Below, in pieces: positions 9,700-20,029 of a stretch of DNA of 64,000 bases. Made by a program: the position numbers and the translations under genes. Position 1 is the stretch's first letter. Each line of letters begins with the position of its first letter. Under the pieces are notes generated by a model. It was given only the letters and a program-made list of their open reading frames with translations. It did not search any database and was not told where the DNA came from. Source of the stretch: Arthrobotrys musiformis. Lineage: Eukaryota > Ascomycota > Orbiliomycetes > Orbiliales > Orbiliaceae. The stretch is taken from positions 5,146,001 through 5,210,000 of the forward strand of contig JAVHJL010000001.1 of assembly GCA_036971715.1 (NCBI GenBank), given 5' to 3'.

Positions 9700-11085
9700 A
9701 TGGCTGACAGCGAATACCTGGACGATTTTGCGCTTGACATCTTTGGCCAACAAGGCACGCCGATTTATACGCAGATATGCATGATCTATACCCTCCCAGA
9801 CGAATCGCCAATCTGGTACACCAGTATCATAGAAATTCTACAATCGGGGCTTGAACGCCTCTCCACCAGTTTCCCCTGGGTTGCCGGACAGGTGCATAAC
9901 GAATATGTAGCGTCGGGGAACTCGGGGATCTATACGATCAAGTATTTGGATGAAGTGCCGAGGTTGACAGTGAAGGACCTCCGTGGGGATTCGGAGACCC
10001 CGACTATGGAGGATTTGGCGAAAGAAGGGTTTCCCTTCAGATTCCTGGATGAAAGTGTTATTTGTCCTGAGAATACGTTGATATTACCACGGACCGAACC
10101 GCAGCCTGTGTGTCTCGTCCAGGCGACGTTTATCGAAGGGGGGTTGATATTTTCGTTCTTAGGGCACCATGCTGTGATGGACGGGGTTGGAGAAGGGAAG
10201 ATCATGCAGCTTTTGAGTAAAGCCTGCAGGAAGGAACAGTTTACGGACGAAGAATTGAGGATTGGAAATCTGCCTAGGAAGGATATTATTCCGCTATTGG
10301 ATGATGATGTTGAGGTTGGACCCGAGTTAAGCCACCAGTTGTTCTCCTTGGCGGCTGCTCCACCCCCACCCCCACCCATCATCAAGGGCGCGCAACCCTC
10401 GAGGCCTCCGAAGGTGTTTTGGGCGTACTTCCTTTTCAGCGGGAAGGCTCTTGTAGAGTTGAAGGCTTTGGCGACGGAATCGCTTACGTCGGGGTACATC
10501 TCGACTGATGACTGCCTGACTGCATTCGTTTGGCAGGCAGTCACACGGGCTCGGCTTCCTCGATTGCGACCATCCGATAAAGTTTCGCTTGCCAGAGCTA
10601 TCAACGTTCGATCTTACCTGGGTCTTCCGCTGAGTTATACTGGTCTGGCGACAAATATGACATACCACCATTCCACGACCGAGCAACTCACCCACCACGA
10701 TCTGGGCAGCATCGCCACCAACCTTCGTGCGGAAATCGACCCTAAGACCTCGAATTTGACTCACATGACCAAAGCTTTCGCGACATACCTCCACCGCCAC
10801 GAAGATAAAACATCAATAAACCTCACCGCCAATATGGATTTCTCGAAGGATATCGCATTAAGTTCTTGGGCCAAGTTGAATACCTACGATTTGGACTTCG
10901 GATTCGGGATCGGGAAGCCTAGGGCGGTGAGGAGGCCACAGTTTACCCCGTTGGAGAGTCTGATGTATTTGATGCCCAAAAGGGGCGATGGCGAGATCGC
11001 ACTGGCTCTTTGTTTGAGGGAGGATGATATGGAGAGGTTGAAGAGTGATCCAGAGTTTTCGAAGTATGGCAAGTATGTTGTGTGA
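9700..11085 (+). CDS. BAHD/trichothecene 3-O-acetyltransferase-like acyltransferase
   Basis: Intronless gene of 461 residues. The family moves an acyl group from acyl-CoA to a hydroxyl or amine of a small molecule. The catalytic HxxxD motif is visible as HHAVMD at residues 156-161 in the context FSFLGHHAVMDGVGEGK. The C-terminal structural motif, usually DFGWG, reads DFGFG at residue 399, followed by IGKPRAVRR. Family-like segments include the N-terminal LSTSFPWVAGQVHNE and the linker STDDCLTAFVWQAVTRAR. A poly-Pro stretch (PPPPPP) precedes the second domain. No secondary-metabolite neighbours are seen, so there is no evidence for a biosynthetic cluster and the substrate cannot be named. The start is the first ATG and gives a normal family length. 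Confidence 0.88.
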   Translation: MADSEYLDDFALDIFGQQGTPIYTQICMIYTLPDESPIWYTSIIEILQSGLERLSTSFPWVAGQVHNEYVASGNSGIYTIKYLDEVPRLTVKDLRGDSETPTMEDLAKEGFPFRFLDESVICPENTLILPRTEPQPVCLVQATFIEGGLIFSFLGHHAVMDGVGEGKIMQLLSKACRKEQFTDEELRIGNLPRKDIIPLLDDDVEVGPELSHQLFSLAAAPPPPPPIIKGAQPSRPPKVFWAYFLFSGKALVELKALATESLTSGYISTDDCLTAFVWQAVTRARLPRLRPSDKVSLARAINVRSYLGLPLSYTGLATNMTYHHSTTEQLTHHDLGSIATNLRAEIDPKTSNLTHMTKAFATYLHRHEDKTSINLTANMDFSKDIALSSWAKLNTYDLDFGFGIGKPRAVRRPQFTPLESLMYLMPKRGDGEIALALCLREDDMERLKSDPEFSKYGKYVV

Positions 11086-11643
11086 TTTTGGCTTGTCTCC
11101 GTGTATAGGAGGGGGATACGTAAGCTATTTTTCTTTTGTTTCTTTTTTTTTTTTTTTTTTTCGATATAAGGAAACCAGTTCCATGGCTCGAGTTTTATCT
11201 GTGCTTGCATGGACTTGGAGGCTATGCAGTTCAGGGGTTTCTCCTATCCCCTCTCATGGCTGAACCTCGAGGCTGGGGCGGTTCCTGCAAGTATGTTTGA
11301 TGTATGCATTGCAAGAGGGTTTAGATTTTGGGGCTTAATGTTACATAGGTGCCGGTGTAATGGTGGTTGGTCGGTTGGTCGCAATTGCTTTAGATTTCTT
11401 TCGTTAGAAGCGTTCATTCGTTCTCAATAATCATATATATCATTGGATTTTCAAATTCTCAAATGCTAGTGCCCAATCGAGCAGAGACTATGTGGAAGGG
11501 GCCGCTGTGCGATACGATACCAAGTTATCCTTAGCATCCTTTATATGATCGATGATGCGATGGGAGAACACGACCATGGGCACGCGATTCGATTCCATAT
11601 GAAGCCTAGGAAAAGATACATAGGAACGAAAAAAATAATAACG
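11086..11643. other. Convergent intergenic region
   Basis: 3' flanks of the acyltransferase gene (+) and of the two-exon orphan gene (-). It contains a T-rich run near 11143-11161. No gene seen. Confidence 0.55.
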
Positions 11644-12284
11644 CTAACCCCTCCTCCGGACGGTAAAAACGTATTTCGGAAACCCCCTCTCGTCAAAAGT
11701 TTCTTCAACGTCTCCCTCAAAAGCATCTTCATCAATATCGTTAACCTCCCCCTGAACCTCCTGTCCGTCATCCTCAAAACAGCTCCACTCGAACCCAACA
11801 GTCGGACAATCCTGCAACCTCATCCCCGGGGTTATAAGCAACCACGCCATTTGTGTATTAACATGACCTCGGGGCGACTCTGGATCCTTTATCACCACCG
11901 TCCACCGTGCCGATTCGGACGGGTAGATGTCACCGATTGATGCCGGGTTGCACTGACCGTTTCCGCGTACTCCCGGTCCTGCGGTTAGGCTTTGGAGTTT
12001 GACGTCAGTTTGGTTGTAGACTATGAAGGTTGCCAGAGGTTGTAAGAAGTCGGAGATCGGGGTTTGAGGCTCTGAGATTGGTTCTTGAGGCTCTGCTTTA
12101 AAAATTTTGAGATTCGCGACATGTTAGTCATCCGTCGTGCCTAAAATTCGGGTTTTACGATTTACGTATGTGCGTGAAGATGGGTTGAGAAGAGCATGGA
12201 GGGGTAAAGTGTGACCTCGATTTATAATTAGCTCTGTGGGAAACTCGACTTACCGACTCCATGATCCGGACTTTCGTAGTACAT
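11644..12284 (-). CDS. Two-exon orphan protein, 159 residues
   Basis: Exons 12284-12254 and 12092-11644, rebuilt by hand. Exon 1 encodes MYYESPDHGV plus one base. The donor is GTAAGT, a CTAAC branch site lies at about 12127-12123, and the acceptor is GCAG. The phase matches, giving GVEPQEPISEPQTPISDF. The protein continues with FIVYNQTDVKLQSL, NGQCNPASIGDIYP, SARWTVVIKDPESPRG, MAWLLITPGMRLQDCPTVGF and an acidic stretch, ending YVFTVRRRG. No signal peptide or membrane span is evident, and four Cys are present. The intron is 161 nt. I do not recognise the family. The clean splice signals and balanced composition make a real gene likely; a different first exon is possible. Confidence 0.65.
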
Positions 12285-13146
12285 CTTTCAAATCAATAAA
12301 CAAAGAAAGAACGAAAAGAAAAGAAAAAAATTGAGGCTACAATAGCTTAACGCACAGGCCGACGGTGGAACGGCATTATATTGAAATTACTGCTGGTACT
12401 GTTCGCATGGCAAAAGGTTTAAAGGTTAGTTAAAGAGTGGTATGCAAAAGAAGGAATGCGGGCTTTTGGCTGCTCTTCCCCCTGGTCGGGTTTTTCCCTT
12501 CGGCGTCTTGTCTCGCTCCTCGTTCTTTTTCCCTCCCCTCGCCCAGAAATTCAATTCTTTGAACCAACTGGGACAAGGCGGAAAAAGTAAGCACTACTTT
12601 CCACCGACCATGCCTGCGGTACCTACCATCCACCACGAGGAGAGGTGTTGGTAAAACTAAGCTGTAGCTGGTAACCCTTGGAGCTCTTTTTTGGCCTTGC
12701 AGATTGTTTCCCCAATTTTACATTCCCGTCGGATATACTATTGCTGAATGGGGGAACGCACCGGGGATAGTTCGAAAAGAATGGACCGGCGTGCGCGGCC
12801 GCATTAATCTTAGATCACACGATCAACAGAAAAAAAAGATCATTGATTGTTTCCTTTCATGCCTTCTTTTCTATACCTAGCTTATACTACGAGAGCCCCA
12901 CTATTTAGCTGTTTCGCCGGATCTTCTTGTTGTAATTCCCCTTTTCTTTTAGAGGATTTCCATGGATATAGAATATACATAGAAGAACATTTATAAGATC
13001 GAATCGGTATCACAGATCCTGTCATAGAACCACAAAGATCTTAAGATCCAAGCTATCTGACGGTTGCTTAAAATTTATACATCTCTTTCTTTTTTCAAAT
13101 ACAAAAAGCCACTTTAAATATAGATTCAGTAACAAAGAGAGAAAGA
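12285..13146. other. Divergent intergenic region
   Basis: Promoter space for the two-exon orphan (-) and the 93-residue orphan (+). Opposed ORFs at 12430-12654 look like chance. An AT-rich TTTAAATATA lies about 30 nt before the next ATG. Confidence 0.5.
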
Positions 13147-13428
13147 ATGCCCTGCGCAGGCCCCTACCTTCCGGACAAAATCTACCTGTCAAACCCGCCA
13201 AACACAAGTCCCAGAACAAAGTACTTCCTCCACCACGGTTGGCCGCCCCAGATCGCATCACGCCTCGCCTCAAACCCACGTAACTACCAAAACTGGCTGC
13301 GAGCTTACGAAAAGCGACCCTTCATCTGCCGCGAACGCGAGTTCATGGGGAAATCCGATATATTGGGGTTAAGGGCCAAGATGAGAATGTTGAGAGCCAG
13401 GGCGATATGGGAGTCCTATCGTCAGTAG
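13147..13428 (+). CDS. Small orphan protein, 93 residues
   Basis: Intronless ORF starting MPCAGPYLPDKIYLSNPP. The first two thirds use C at most third positions, unlike the surrounding AT-rich DNA, which is the main evidence that it is coding. It is rich in Pro, Tyr and Trp at the N-terminus and strongly basic at the C-terminus (LRAKMRMLRARAIWESYRQ), which could form a cationic helix. It has no signal peptide, no membrane segment and no known domain, and no clear similarity to the MPRC...WLV pair despite similar size. A CT-rich stretch and TTTAAATATA precede the start. Function unknown. Confidence 0.55.
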   Translation: MPCAGPYLPDKIYLSNPPNTSPRTKYFLHHGWPPQIASRLASNPRNYQNWLRAYEKRPFICREREFMGKSDILGLRAKMRMLRARAIWESYRQ

Positions 13429-14482
13429 TTTTCGCTATTGAAATGACGATGTTGTTCATCGGCCTGCTGGAGTTTGGAAATTTTAAGGCTCGGAGTCTGG
13501 GATATATGGGCATTACTTGGGATATCAATATTTTTGGGTCTTTCGGCAATATTAATACGTCTATACTCATGTAATATTTTGGAGGGACTCTCATTTGTTA
13601 CGTTGACACAGGGAGTTATAGGGAAATATTTGGAATAAATTGCTTGCTGTAAATTAGATACTGATTGATCTCGTTCCTAGCCTCACCCAGATACTGATCA
13701 ACGATACGATATATCGATATCTGGCGTCACTGGGAGAATATATATTGGCTAGAGCGCTAGTTATGGGCTGAACTACATATTTAGTTGTCTTTTCTTTAAA
13801 TCTGTAGAGATATTATATCATTTCCTTATCGATATATCTTGTACCCAGCCTTTATGAGGCATTAGTGCTTTATATATACAAATAATCGAATTGTTCATGT
13901 TCGATCCCCGAGTCTACTATACTAGCATGCTGTATCAAAGTCTAGCCAATGTAGTTATGTCTACATCCTATAGAAGTACAAAATGTCAATTCCTTTGCCA
14001 TCGATGCATTCCTTCTCTAGACCTCTCCCTGCACATAACGTTATAATAATCGCAATCCAGCCGCAAGAAGACTAACATTGCAACAGTTTGGCCGCCCCGA
14101 GACGGGGGGGGATTAATATTATTGGGAACATCGTCTCAAATTACTCTATCCACCTGGCCTGGCCTCGTTCCCAAACTGCAGATCTGGTTCACGGGACTAT
14201 CAATGTACCTCTTAAGCAGAGTTTCAACGAGGATATTGTAAACAGGATGTTTGATATGTTGCCATTGCATATGCATCCTTCAGATATTTAAACCGTCCAA
14301 TGAAGTTGGGGAGAAAAGCTTAAAAGGGAAGATGTGGTTCAATGTGGCACAGCACAGCTCATTGGTGACACAAGGCCGTGGGAATTGTAACACAAGCCCT
14401 CCGGCCTCCACGACTCTCACCAACCTCAACTTCAACTTCAATCATAAAGCTTCGTGATGCATATATCAATGAATATAAAAAA
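13429..14482. other. Intergenic region
   Basis: AT-rich spacer with several GATATATCGATATC-like stretches (about 13705-13725 and 13826-13840). The ORF at 14088-14291 has no supporting features. No gene seen. Confidence 0.5.
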
Positions 14483-15235
14483 ATGACATCGATAACCCAC
14501 CTTCCCGCCGAACTCCTCTCCAAAATCCTCTACTCCCTGCCCCTGGAACACCAAATCTCCGCCATATCAACCTGTACACTCTTCCGCGACATCCTCGCCC
14601 CATCCACAACCTACCACCCCACCCGCTACCTCACCGAACTCATTGTCAACCCCGCAAACAACGGCGTAGACGAAGTAATCTCAATCCACAAACTTCTAGA
14701 CCACGACTCAACCTTTGAAATATCAGACCTGGACGGCACTCCCATCAAAAAAATCTACATCTCGTCATCCATAGACCTATCTCCCCCAAAGGGAAGTAAA
14801 GGAAAGGAGAGAAAGTTCACGTTAAGTCTCTGGGGTTCAAAATCGACGTTTGAAACCCTCTCGATATCATCCACACACCCCATCCTTTCCGACCCTTTAT
14901 TCTTCTTCTCCACCACCCCCAACACCGCCCCACCGACCCCTGCTCAAGATCATGATCAAAGAGCGTTAAACAAATTAGCAAAAGATGGTATCAGAACCAA
15001 CGATAATGCGATAGAATGGAAACGAGTCTGTTATCGCTACCGTATAATCCTATCCCACACCCGTCGCTCGAAAACCATAACCTCCATCACATCAGGAGAC
15101 GGGTTTTTGGGCCTAACCTCCCAAACTCCCTGTCTTAGATCGCTTTTGTTGGATATCATGGACAAAATTGAGGATACCGCACGGTCTGTGGCGATAGAAC
15201 GCCGGATCGCTTGCGGATTTTTAAGTACCCCGTGA
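14483..15235 (+). CDS. F-box protein, probably frameshifted near the 3' end
   Basis: The start chosen is MTSITHLPAE at 14483, because the F-box begins immediately after it: THLPAELLSKILYSLPLEHQ then AISTCTLFRDIL, residues about 4-40. F-box proteins are substrate receptors of SCF ubiquitin ligases; the binding region here (YHPTRYLTELIVN, a Ser/Thr-rich middle, WKRVCYRYRIIL) is not a recognised repeat. The frame stops at 15233-15235 after 250 residues. From 15172 to 15375 another frame (-1) is open for 67 codons and reads like a protein end: KYPVSLWVVPTRFPVDFPRR, then DYPRFLLHARVEEDYL. No intron bridges the two frames, so an indel, assembly error or pseudogene is likely. Confidence 0.75.
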   Translation: MTSITHLPAELLSKILYSLPLEHQISAISTCTLFRDILAPSTTYHPTRYLTELIVNPANNGVDEVISIHKLLDHDSTFEISDLDGTPIKKIYISSSIDLSPPKGSKGKERKFTLSLWGSKSTFETLSISSTHPILSDPLFFFSTTPNTAPPTPAQDHDQRALNKLAKDGIRTNDNAIEWKRVCYRYRIILSHTRRSKTITSITSGDGFLGLTSQTPCLRSLLLDIMDKIEDTARSVAIERRIACGFLSTP

Positions 15236-15375
15236 GCCTTTGGGTGGTACCTACCCGTTTTCCCGTGGATTTTCCTCGAAGGGAAGTGGGTAGGAATGAT
15301 TATCCTAGATTTTTGCTTCATGCTCGGGTGGAGGAGGATTATCTCAAAGATAAACGTGAGCTTGGCGGGCGCTGA
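15172..15375 (+). pseudogene. Out-of-frame C-terminal continuation of the F-box gene
   Basis: Open frame of 67 codons offset by -1 from the F-box gene and overlapping its last 64 nt. It has natural-looking composition (Trp, Tyr, Arg and acidic residues spread evenly) and ends at a TGA at 15373-15375. It has no start codon of its own and is best read as the original C-terminus. Confidence 0.5.
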
Positions 15376-15930
15376 GGCGGTTGGTATTGTATATTATATT
15401 GTCTTCTTGGTCTCGTAACTAGGTACTTAAGTACCTAATTGTCTTCCTATCAAATACTACCTGAACCGCTCCTGCGTGCAATCCAAAACTAATCGAATGA
15501 ACTGATTAAAGACGTTATTGAATATTACATATTACATATCCCCATCCGCATCCCTAACCTCAAATCCACCATATCCCATCTTTACCGTAATTAAACCCCG
15601 AGAGGAAAAGAAACCAGACATAATTAAATAATCGTAGGGGAAAGACAAAAGGAAAAAAGCTGATCTATTGATATCAGATGCATATAAGATCCCCGTCTAA
15701 TCGCCACTTTGCACTCTATTTCGAGATAATTCCCCGGACCAATCTACTGTAACTATCATATAACCTATGCTACCCATGCAATGCATGCACCGTTTCCACA
15801 AACTTCTTCAATACCAAAATCAAACGCCAAAAGGCTAAAGAGCAAGAAACGCCAATAGTACAGAAATGCTAAGTCTCAAAAGACACACAAGAGAAAATGG
15901 TTAGAAGAAAGACAAATCAACTAAAGCTAG
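15376..15930. other. Convergent intergenic region
   Basis: 3' flanks of the F-box gene (+) and the patatin lipase gene (-). AT-rich, no gene seen. Confidence 0.55.
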
Positions 15931-18900
15931 TCAACTTTCGTTATCCGGTCTGGGATCGCCGTTGACAATTCTAGACGAGTACGCTTCGTCGTTTGGGAGG
16001 TTCGTATTGTACAATTGTAGGGCGGTGGTGCTTCTGCTGATGAAGGGTCGCCTTTGGAGGGATAAAGGATGGTTTATGGTTTCACTAGATGATGATGGTG
16101 GTGGTGGTGGTGGTATTGATGAGAAATCGAAAGGGTTTGATGGGGATGAGGTCGGCGTGCGTTCTGGATCGAACAGTTCGTGGTCGTCTAGGGATTCGGG
16201 CAGTTGGAAGGCATCTTCGTCTTCGCTGCTACCTGCGATGGCGGCGGATTCGTCCTCGGCATCCGCCGGGTCCAGCTCCGAAGATGGAGTCTGACGGACC
16301 AGACGGTATCGACTGCCCGTTCGCCTCAGCGGGTGCCCTGCCGCACCCTCATCTAGAGTCTGCTTCGCCATGGATGGACTGCTAGCGCTGTTTCGGCTCG
16401 AGTTGGACAGCTTTGGCGACTTTGGAGGGGGTGCAGGAGCAACCAGTTTCGCCGAGTTCATGTTGTGCATTGTCCTCGAAGCGTTTGGAGAACCGTGGAC
16501 TGGATTCTCAAAGTAGCTTTTCCCGGAGGCCAAGGTTCGAGTTATCAGTGGAGAGAACTGAGGGAGCTGTGGCGGGCCTGTGCTATGCGATCTACTACGT
16601 GTAGTTACGGGCGGATAGCTCAGTCTGTTCCCCTCAATTGCTATTGCGGACAGAACCACCCGTGGGGGTGGTGGAACAAAGCTAGCGAGTTCCGCCGGGT
16701 CGCCAGTGACGGGTCTTTTCCGTGAAATGTTGGATATATTACCCTGCGACTCCTCATTTTTCTCGTTGCTAAGGTTGTTGAGTCGCAAGTCGACCTGAGA
16801 GCCGCTAAAGACCACTTTTGTGCGCAGCTGGTGGATACATCTGTCCAATGCCAGCTCAATTGCACAGCAATTTTTGATCCGGCTTAACCTTGGCCAAGTA
16901 GCTCTTTCGCCTCTCAACCCAGCTTCGATCATAAACTCTGGGGTAGGGTTTTTGATCAGCTTTTGCAGGTCGACTAGCGGAACCTCCGGGAAGATGGTGA
17001 TGTCGCCAGCGTATTTTTGGGACAGAATCGACTTGGCTTTGGTTAAAGAGCTAGGGAAGATGCCCATTTCCGTCAAGAGGTTTATGCGGTGGAGGGCCTC
17101 TCCCATAGCCAATGAGACGAAAGTCGATTTCCAAGCCTCGTAGCCCCCCGATTCGTTGGAGCCATTGTTCTCCTGTGGGTTGATAGGCTTGGTTGGTTCC
17201 TTTTCTAGGAACGGGACGACGTGTGGATTGACCTGGGAAACGATGAAGTGATTGACGTTGAACATCTCGGCGAGTCTTGTCATTGGTAGGTCGTTATCTA
17301 CGGAGCCGTCGATCCATTTTTGGGGCGATGCATTCCATGGCTCCGCGATGCCGGTTTTTGGGTTCTTCGCGAGAACCGAGGCTGGTGTGAATAGTAGCGG
17401 GAGCGAGCATGAGGCAGCACTGTGGAGTTGTTAGTAAATCCAGCGGAAATAGAAGAAGAAAAAGCGATTAGTTAATACTGACACAGCAGACCAGATAAGC
17501 ACATTAGGGGCGGTGAGGTAATTGAGCAGCTGTGGGAGCTCGTAGACACTAGCGGGCGAGACGCAAATGTTCAAAATCCTCCTTGTACGGTTGTAGGCCT
17601 CCTGGAAAGTGATATCGCCCAACAAACCCCTCATGACCCTTGTAAGGTTGGCGATGTCCATCCAAGCGCCCATTTTGATCATCCTGCCGACTCTAGCCAT
17701 CAGACCTTCAGGTTCGACAGCATTGTCGAATACGTCGAGTTCGCCATATGGGAAATTCTCGAGGGTGTGAGGGATTTCGTTGTCAGTTCTGACGCAGAGG
17801 ACGGCAGCGACGATCGCACCGGCGGAAGCACCTGAAATGATTCGTGGCAGGAGATCGGCTTCCCAGAGAGCTTTCAGGACGCCGATGTGGTTCATTCCGA
17901 AGGTAGCCCCACCGGAGAGCAAGAGAGCTGTTCGCCCGAAGGACTGACGTGTAGCGACTAGAGATTCGAGGATTTTCTTGGGAGAGAGAAGTGGGTCCAC
18001 GGAGGGAGCATTGACCAGCGCATCGAGGGTCGCAAGGGCGGTTTCGATGTAAGCTTCGATCAGGTACTTTGTTCCGGTGTATGAGTGGCGATAAAGCTAA
18101 GGGAAGGAATTGTCGCAGTTAGTATACGCATGCAGCCTTATCTCCAAGTGCCCCTCTCCCCCCCTTTTCCCTTCCCTAGCTAGTGGTGTCTGTTTCCTGC
18201 ATGATGTGTGGGTATATCGTACCTCGACGTTTCCCATGCCACCTAGGTGCCTGGTCAGGGTGGTACGAATGAGGAACAACATTCTTCCGATGTCCCCACT
18301 GATCCTGGCATCCTCGAGCTGGTCGAGACGTGCTTTGACTTGGTTGGCATCATATTCCGAGGATTCAGACTCGGACTTCCAACGGTTGTTGCCGTCGAGT
18401 TCGTCGAGTAAGGTGGCAGCTTCGATCCATTCGGGGTGGGTTTTTGCCTGGTAAGGAGCAAAGGATAAAAAGTGGGTCAGCAATTAATACTATCGTTTGA
18501 ACCGAGGGAACCCACGTTCACATTTCATCACTCGAGGCATCATCGTCATCCAGCATGCACATGCAGCACATGCAATGCCAAGAACAACCATCCAGCATCC
18601 AGCATCCAACCATGCATATGCGTTTTTTGTTCTGACCCGAGCTGATCTGATATGCACGAGGGAGTAGGGAACAAGGGAATAGATGGACAACTCACGTTTT
18701 TGAGGCGAGCTTGAAGGACCAGCCTCTGCTTGCCGGCCTCGTCGATGGTGAAGTCGCGGATGATGTCGCCGGGGTGTTTGACAAAGTTGAGCAGCGGGTT
18801 GAGCAGGGATTTCGGCGTTGGTGAAGATAATGATGAAGACGATGATGAAGATGATGACGATGAGAGAGGTTGTTTGGAGGAAGAGAGGCTGCCGTTCTTC

Positions 18901-18998
18901 TGTGTTGTCGTTGTTGTTGTTGTTGTTGGGCTGCCGGTGCAGGCGATGGCACCGGAGCTGGGCAGGTGGATGAGCGGCTGCTGGCGAAGAAAGGACAT
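15931..18998 (-). CDS. Patatin-like triacylglycerol lipase/phospholipase (TGL3/4/5 type)
   Basis: Four exons: 18998-18696, 18447-18223, 18096-17483 and 17419-15931, with all phases matching, giving 876 residues. Donors are GTGAGT, GTACGA and GTCAGT. The patatin domain carries the glycine-rich oxyanion loop SGGATFGMNHIGVLKAL, the nucleophile Ser267 in GASAG and the partner Asp418 in WIDGSVDNDLPM, the Ser-Asp dyad of this fold. The upstream segment (HPEWIEAATLLDELDG, about residues 105-260) matches the fungal TGL-type N-terminal region. Such enzymes hydrolyse storage triacylglycerol or lysophospholipid at lipid droplets. The N-terminus has Thr and Ser runs; the C-terminal 400 residues are Ser/Pro-rich and probably disordered. 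Intron 1 (248 nt) contains CATCCAG repeats. Confidence 0.93.
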
Positions 18999-19572
18999 GG
19001 TGAAGTCCAAATACGAAGTTGGTGATAGTTGCAGTTCGTTTAGAAAGGGGAATAAATTGATAAAGAGGAGGAGGAAGTGAGGTCGGTCAGAGCATTCTCG
19101 TCTTCGCGGAGCTTCGATTCCTTCGGCCGGAGTCCAGTCGTCGTCGCAGATTCGTCCGATGTTGTTGAGATGTCCAACTACTCAAGCCAACTCAGGGTCC
19201 TTCCTTCCTTTCTGCCCATGCAATGCGAAAGAACAAAAGAATCGAGTGCAATAAAAATAAAAAATAAAAAATAAGATGGAAAATAGACAAAATAGAAAGA
19301 AGGTATCGAGGAGGCCTCGGGGTTTAAGAAGGACAAGCGACTAAACTGTTGGGAAATGTTAAATTAGAGACAAATGTCTGGGGAAGAAAAGGCTCTTTCT
19401 TTCTTTGATGAACACAGGGACCCACTCTGCAATCCACCTCGACGTCAACGATCTCTTTATACAAACGGCAGGAGGCGGTTTATTTATACGATTCAAGTGC
19501 ATACGTGGAGGCGATTGAAACAGCGGGGGGATAAGACATGGAGAAAGGTCAAGTGAGCAGCCCAAAGATCCT

Positions 19573-19580
19573 TGCCATCC

Positions 19581-19610
<30 letters not shown>
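19573..19610. repeat. (CAT)n microsatellite
   Basis: About 11 tandem CAT/ATC units in the spacer upstream of the lipase gene. Confidence 0.9.
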
Positions 19611-19612
<2 letters not shown>

Positions 19613-20009
19613 TTCCTCTATGTCTGTTCGTACGGAGCTATTTGTGCGAGCGAGCTATCGACATTCTTCGATGTTCAAGTGATGTTATGTCATGCAGCGG
19701 GATCTCTTTCCCGAGAAATGCTGCATGAAATCTCATATTTTCCATCGTTGATTCAATATTCATGCCTATCGGATCCCTTCGCCGCTCCGAGATCGATTCT
19801 CTTGTCCGTTACACACACTCTCCCTCCAGCCTCCCCTACATCCATATCCATATACACGTCTGTACATGTACTTGGCTATGTACTGCTACATGATCGAGTA
19901 CTTAGTTATGGACAGATCTCGAGGGAAAAATTAGATTCGGCGACATGTTTAGTCTAGCCTCCTCTCCCAAAGCTAAACTAAAACAACTCCAAGTTTTTTT
20001 GGTTCTGGT

Positions 20010-20029
20010 GAGCTCGCTCGCTCGCTCGC
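20010..20029. repeat. GCTC tandem motif, copy 1
   Basis: AGCTCGCTCGCTCGCTCGCC followed by a TTTGCTTTGCTT stretch. Similar motif-plus-flank occurs at about 26612-26645, and a shorter copy at about 27826-27840. Confidence 0.6.

Noticed and set aside
13147..13428. The 93-residue orphan as a third MPRC...WLV member
   Set aside because: It starts MPCAG and ends SYRQ, and lacks the central heptad pattern. Only size is similar.
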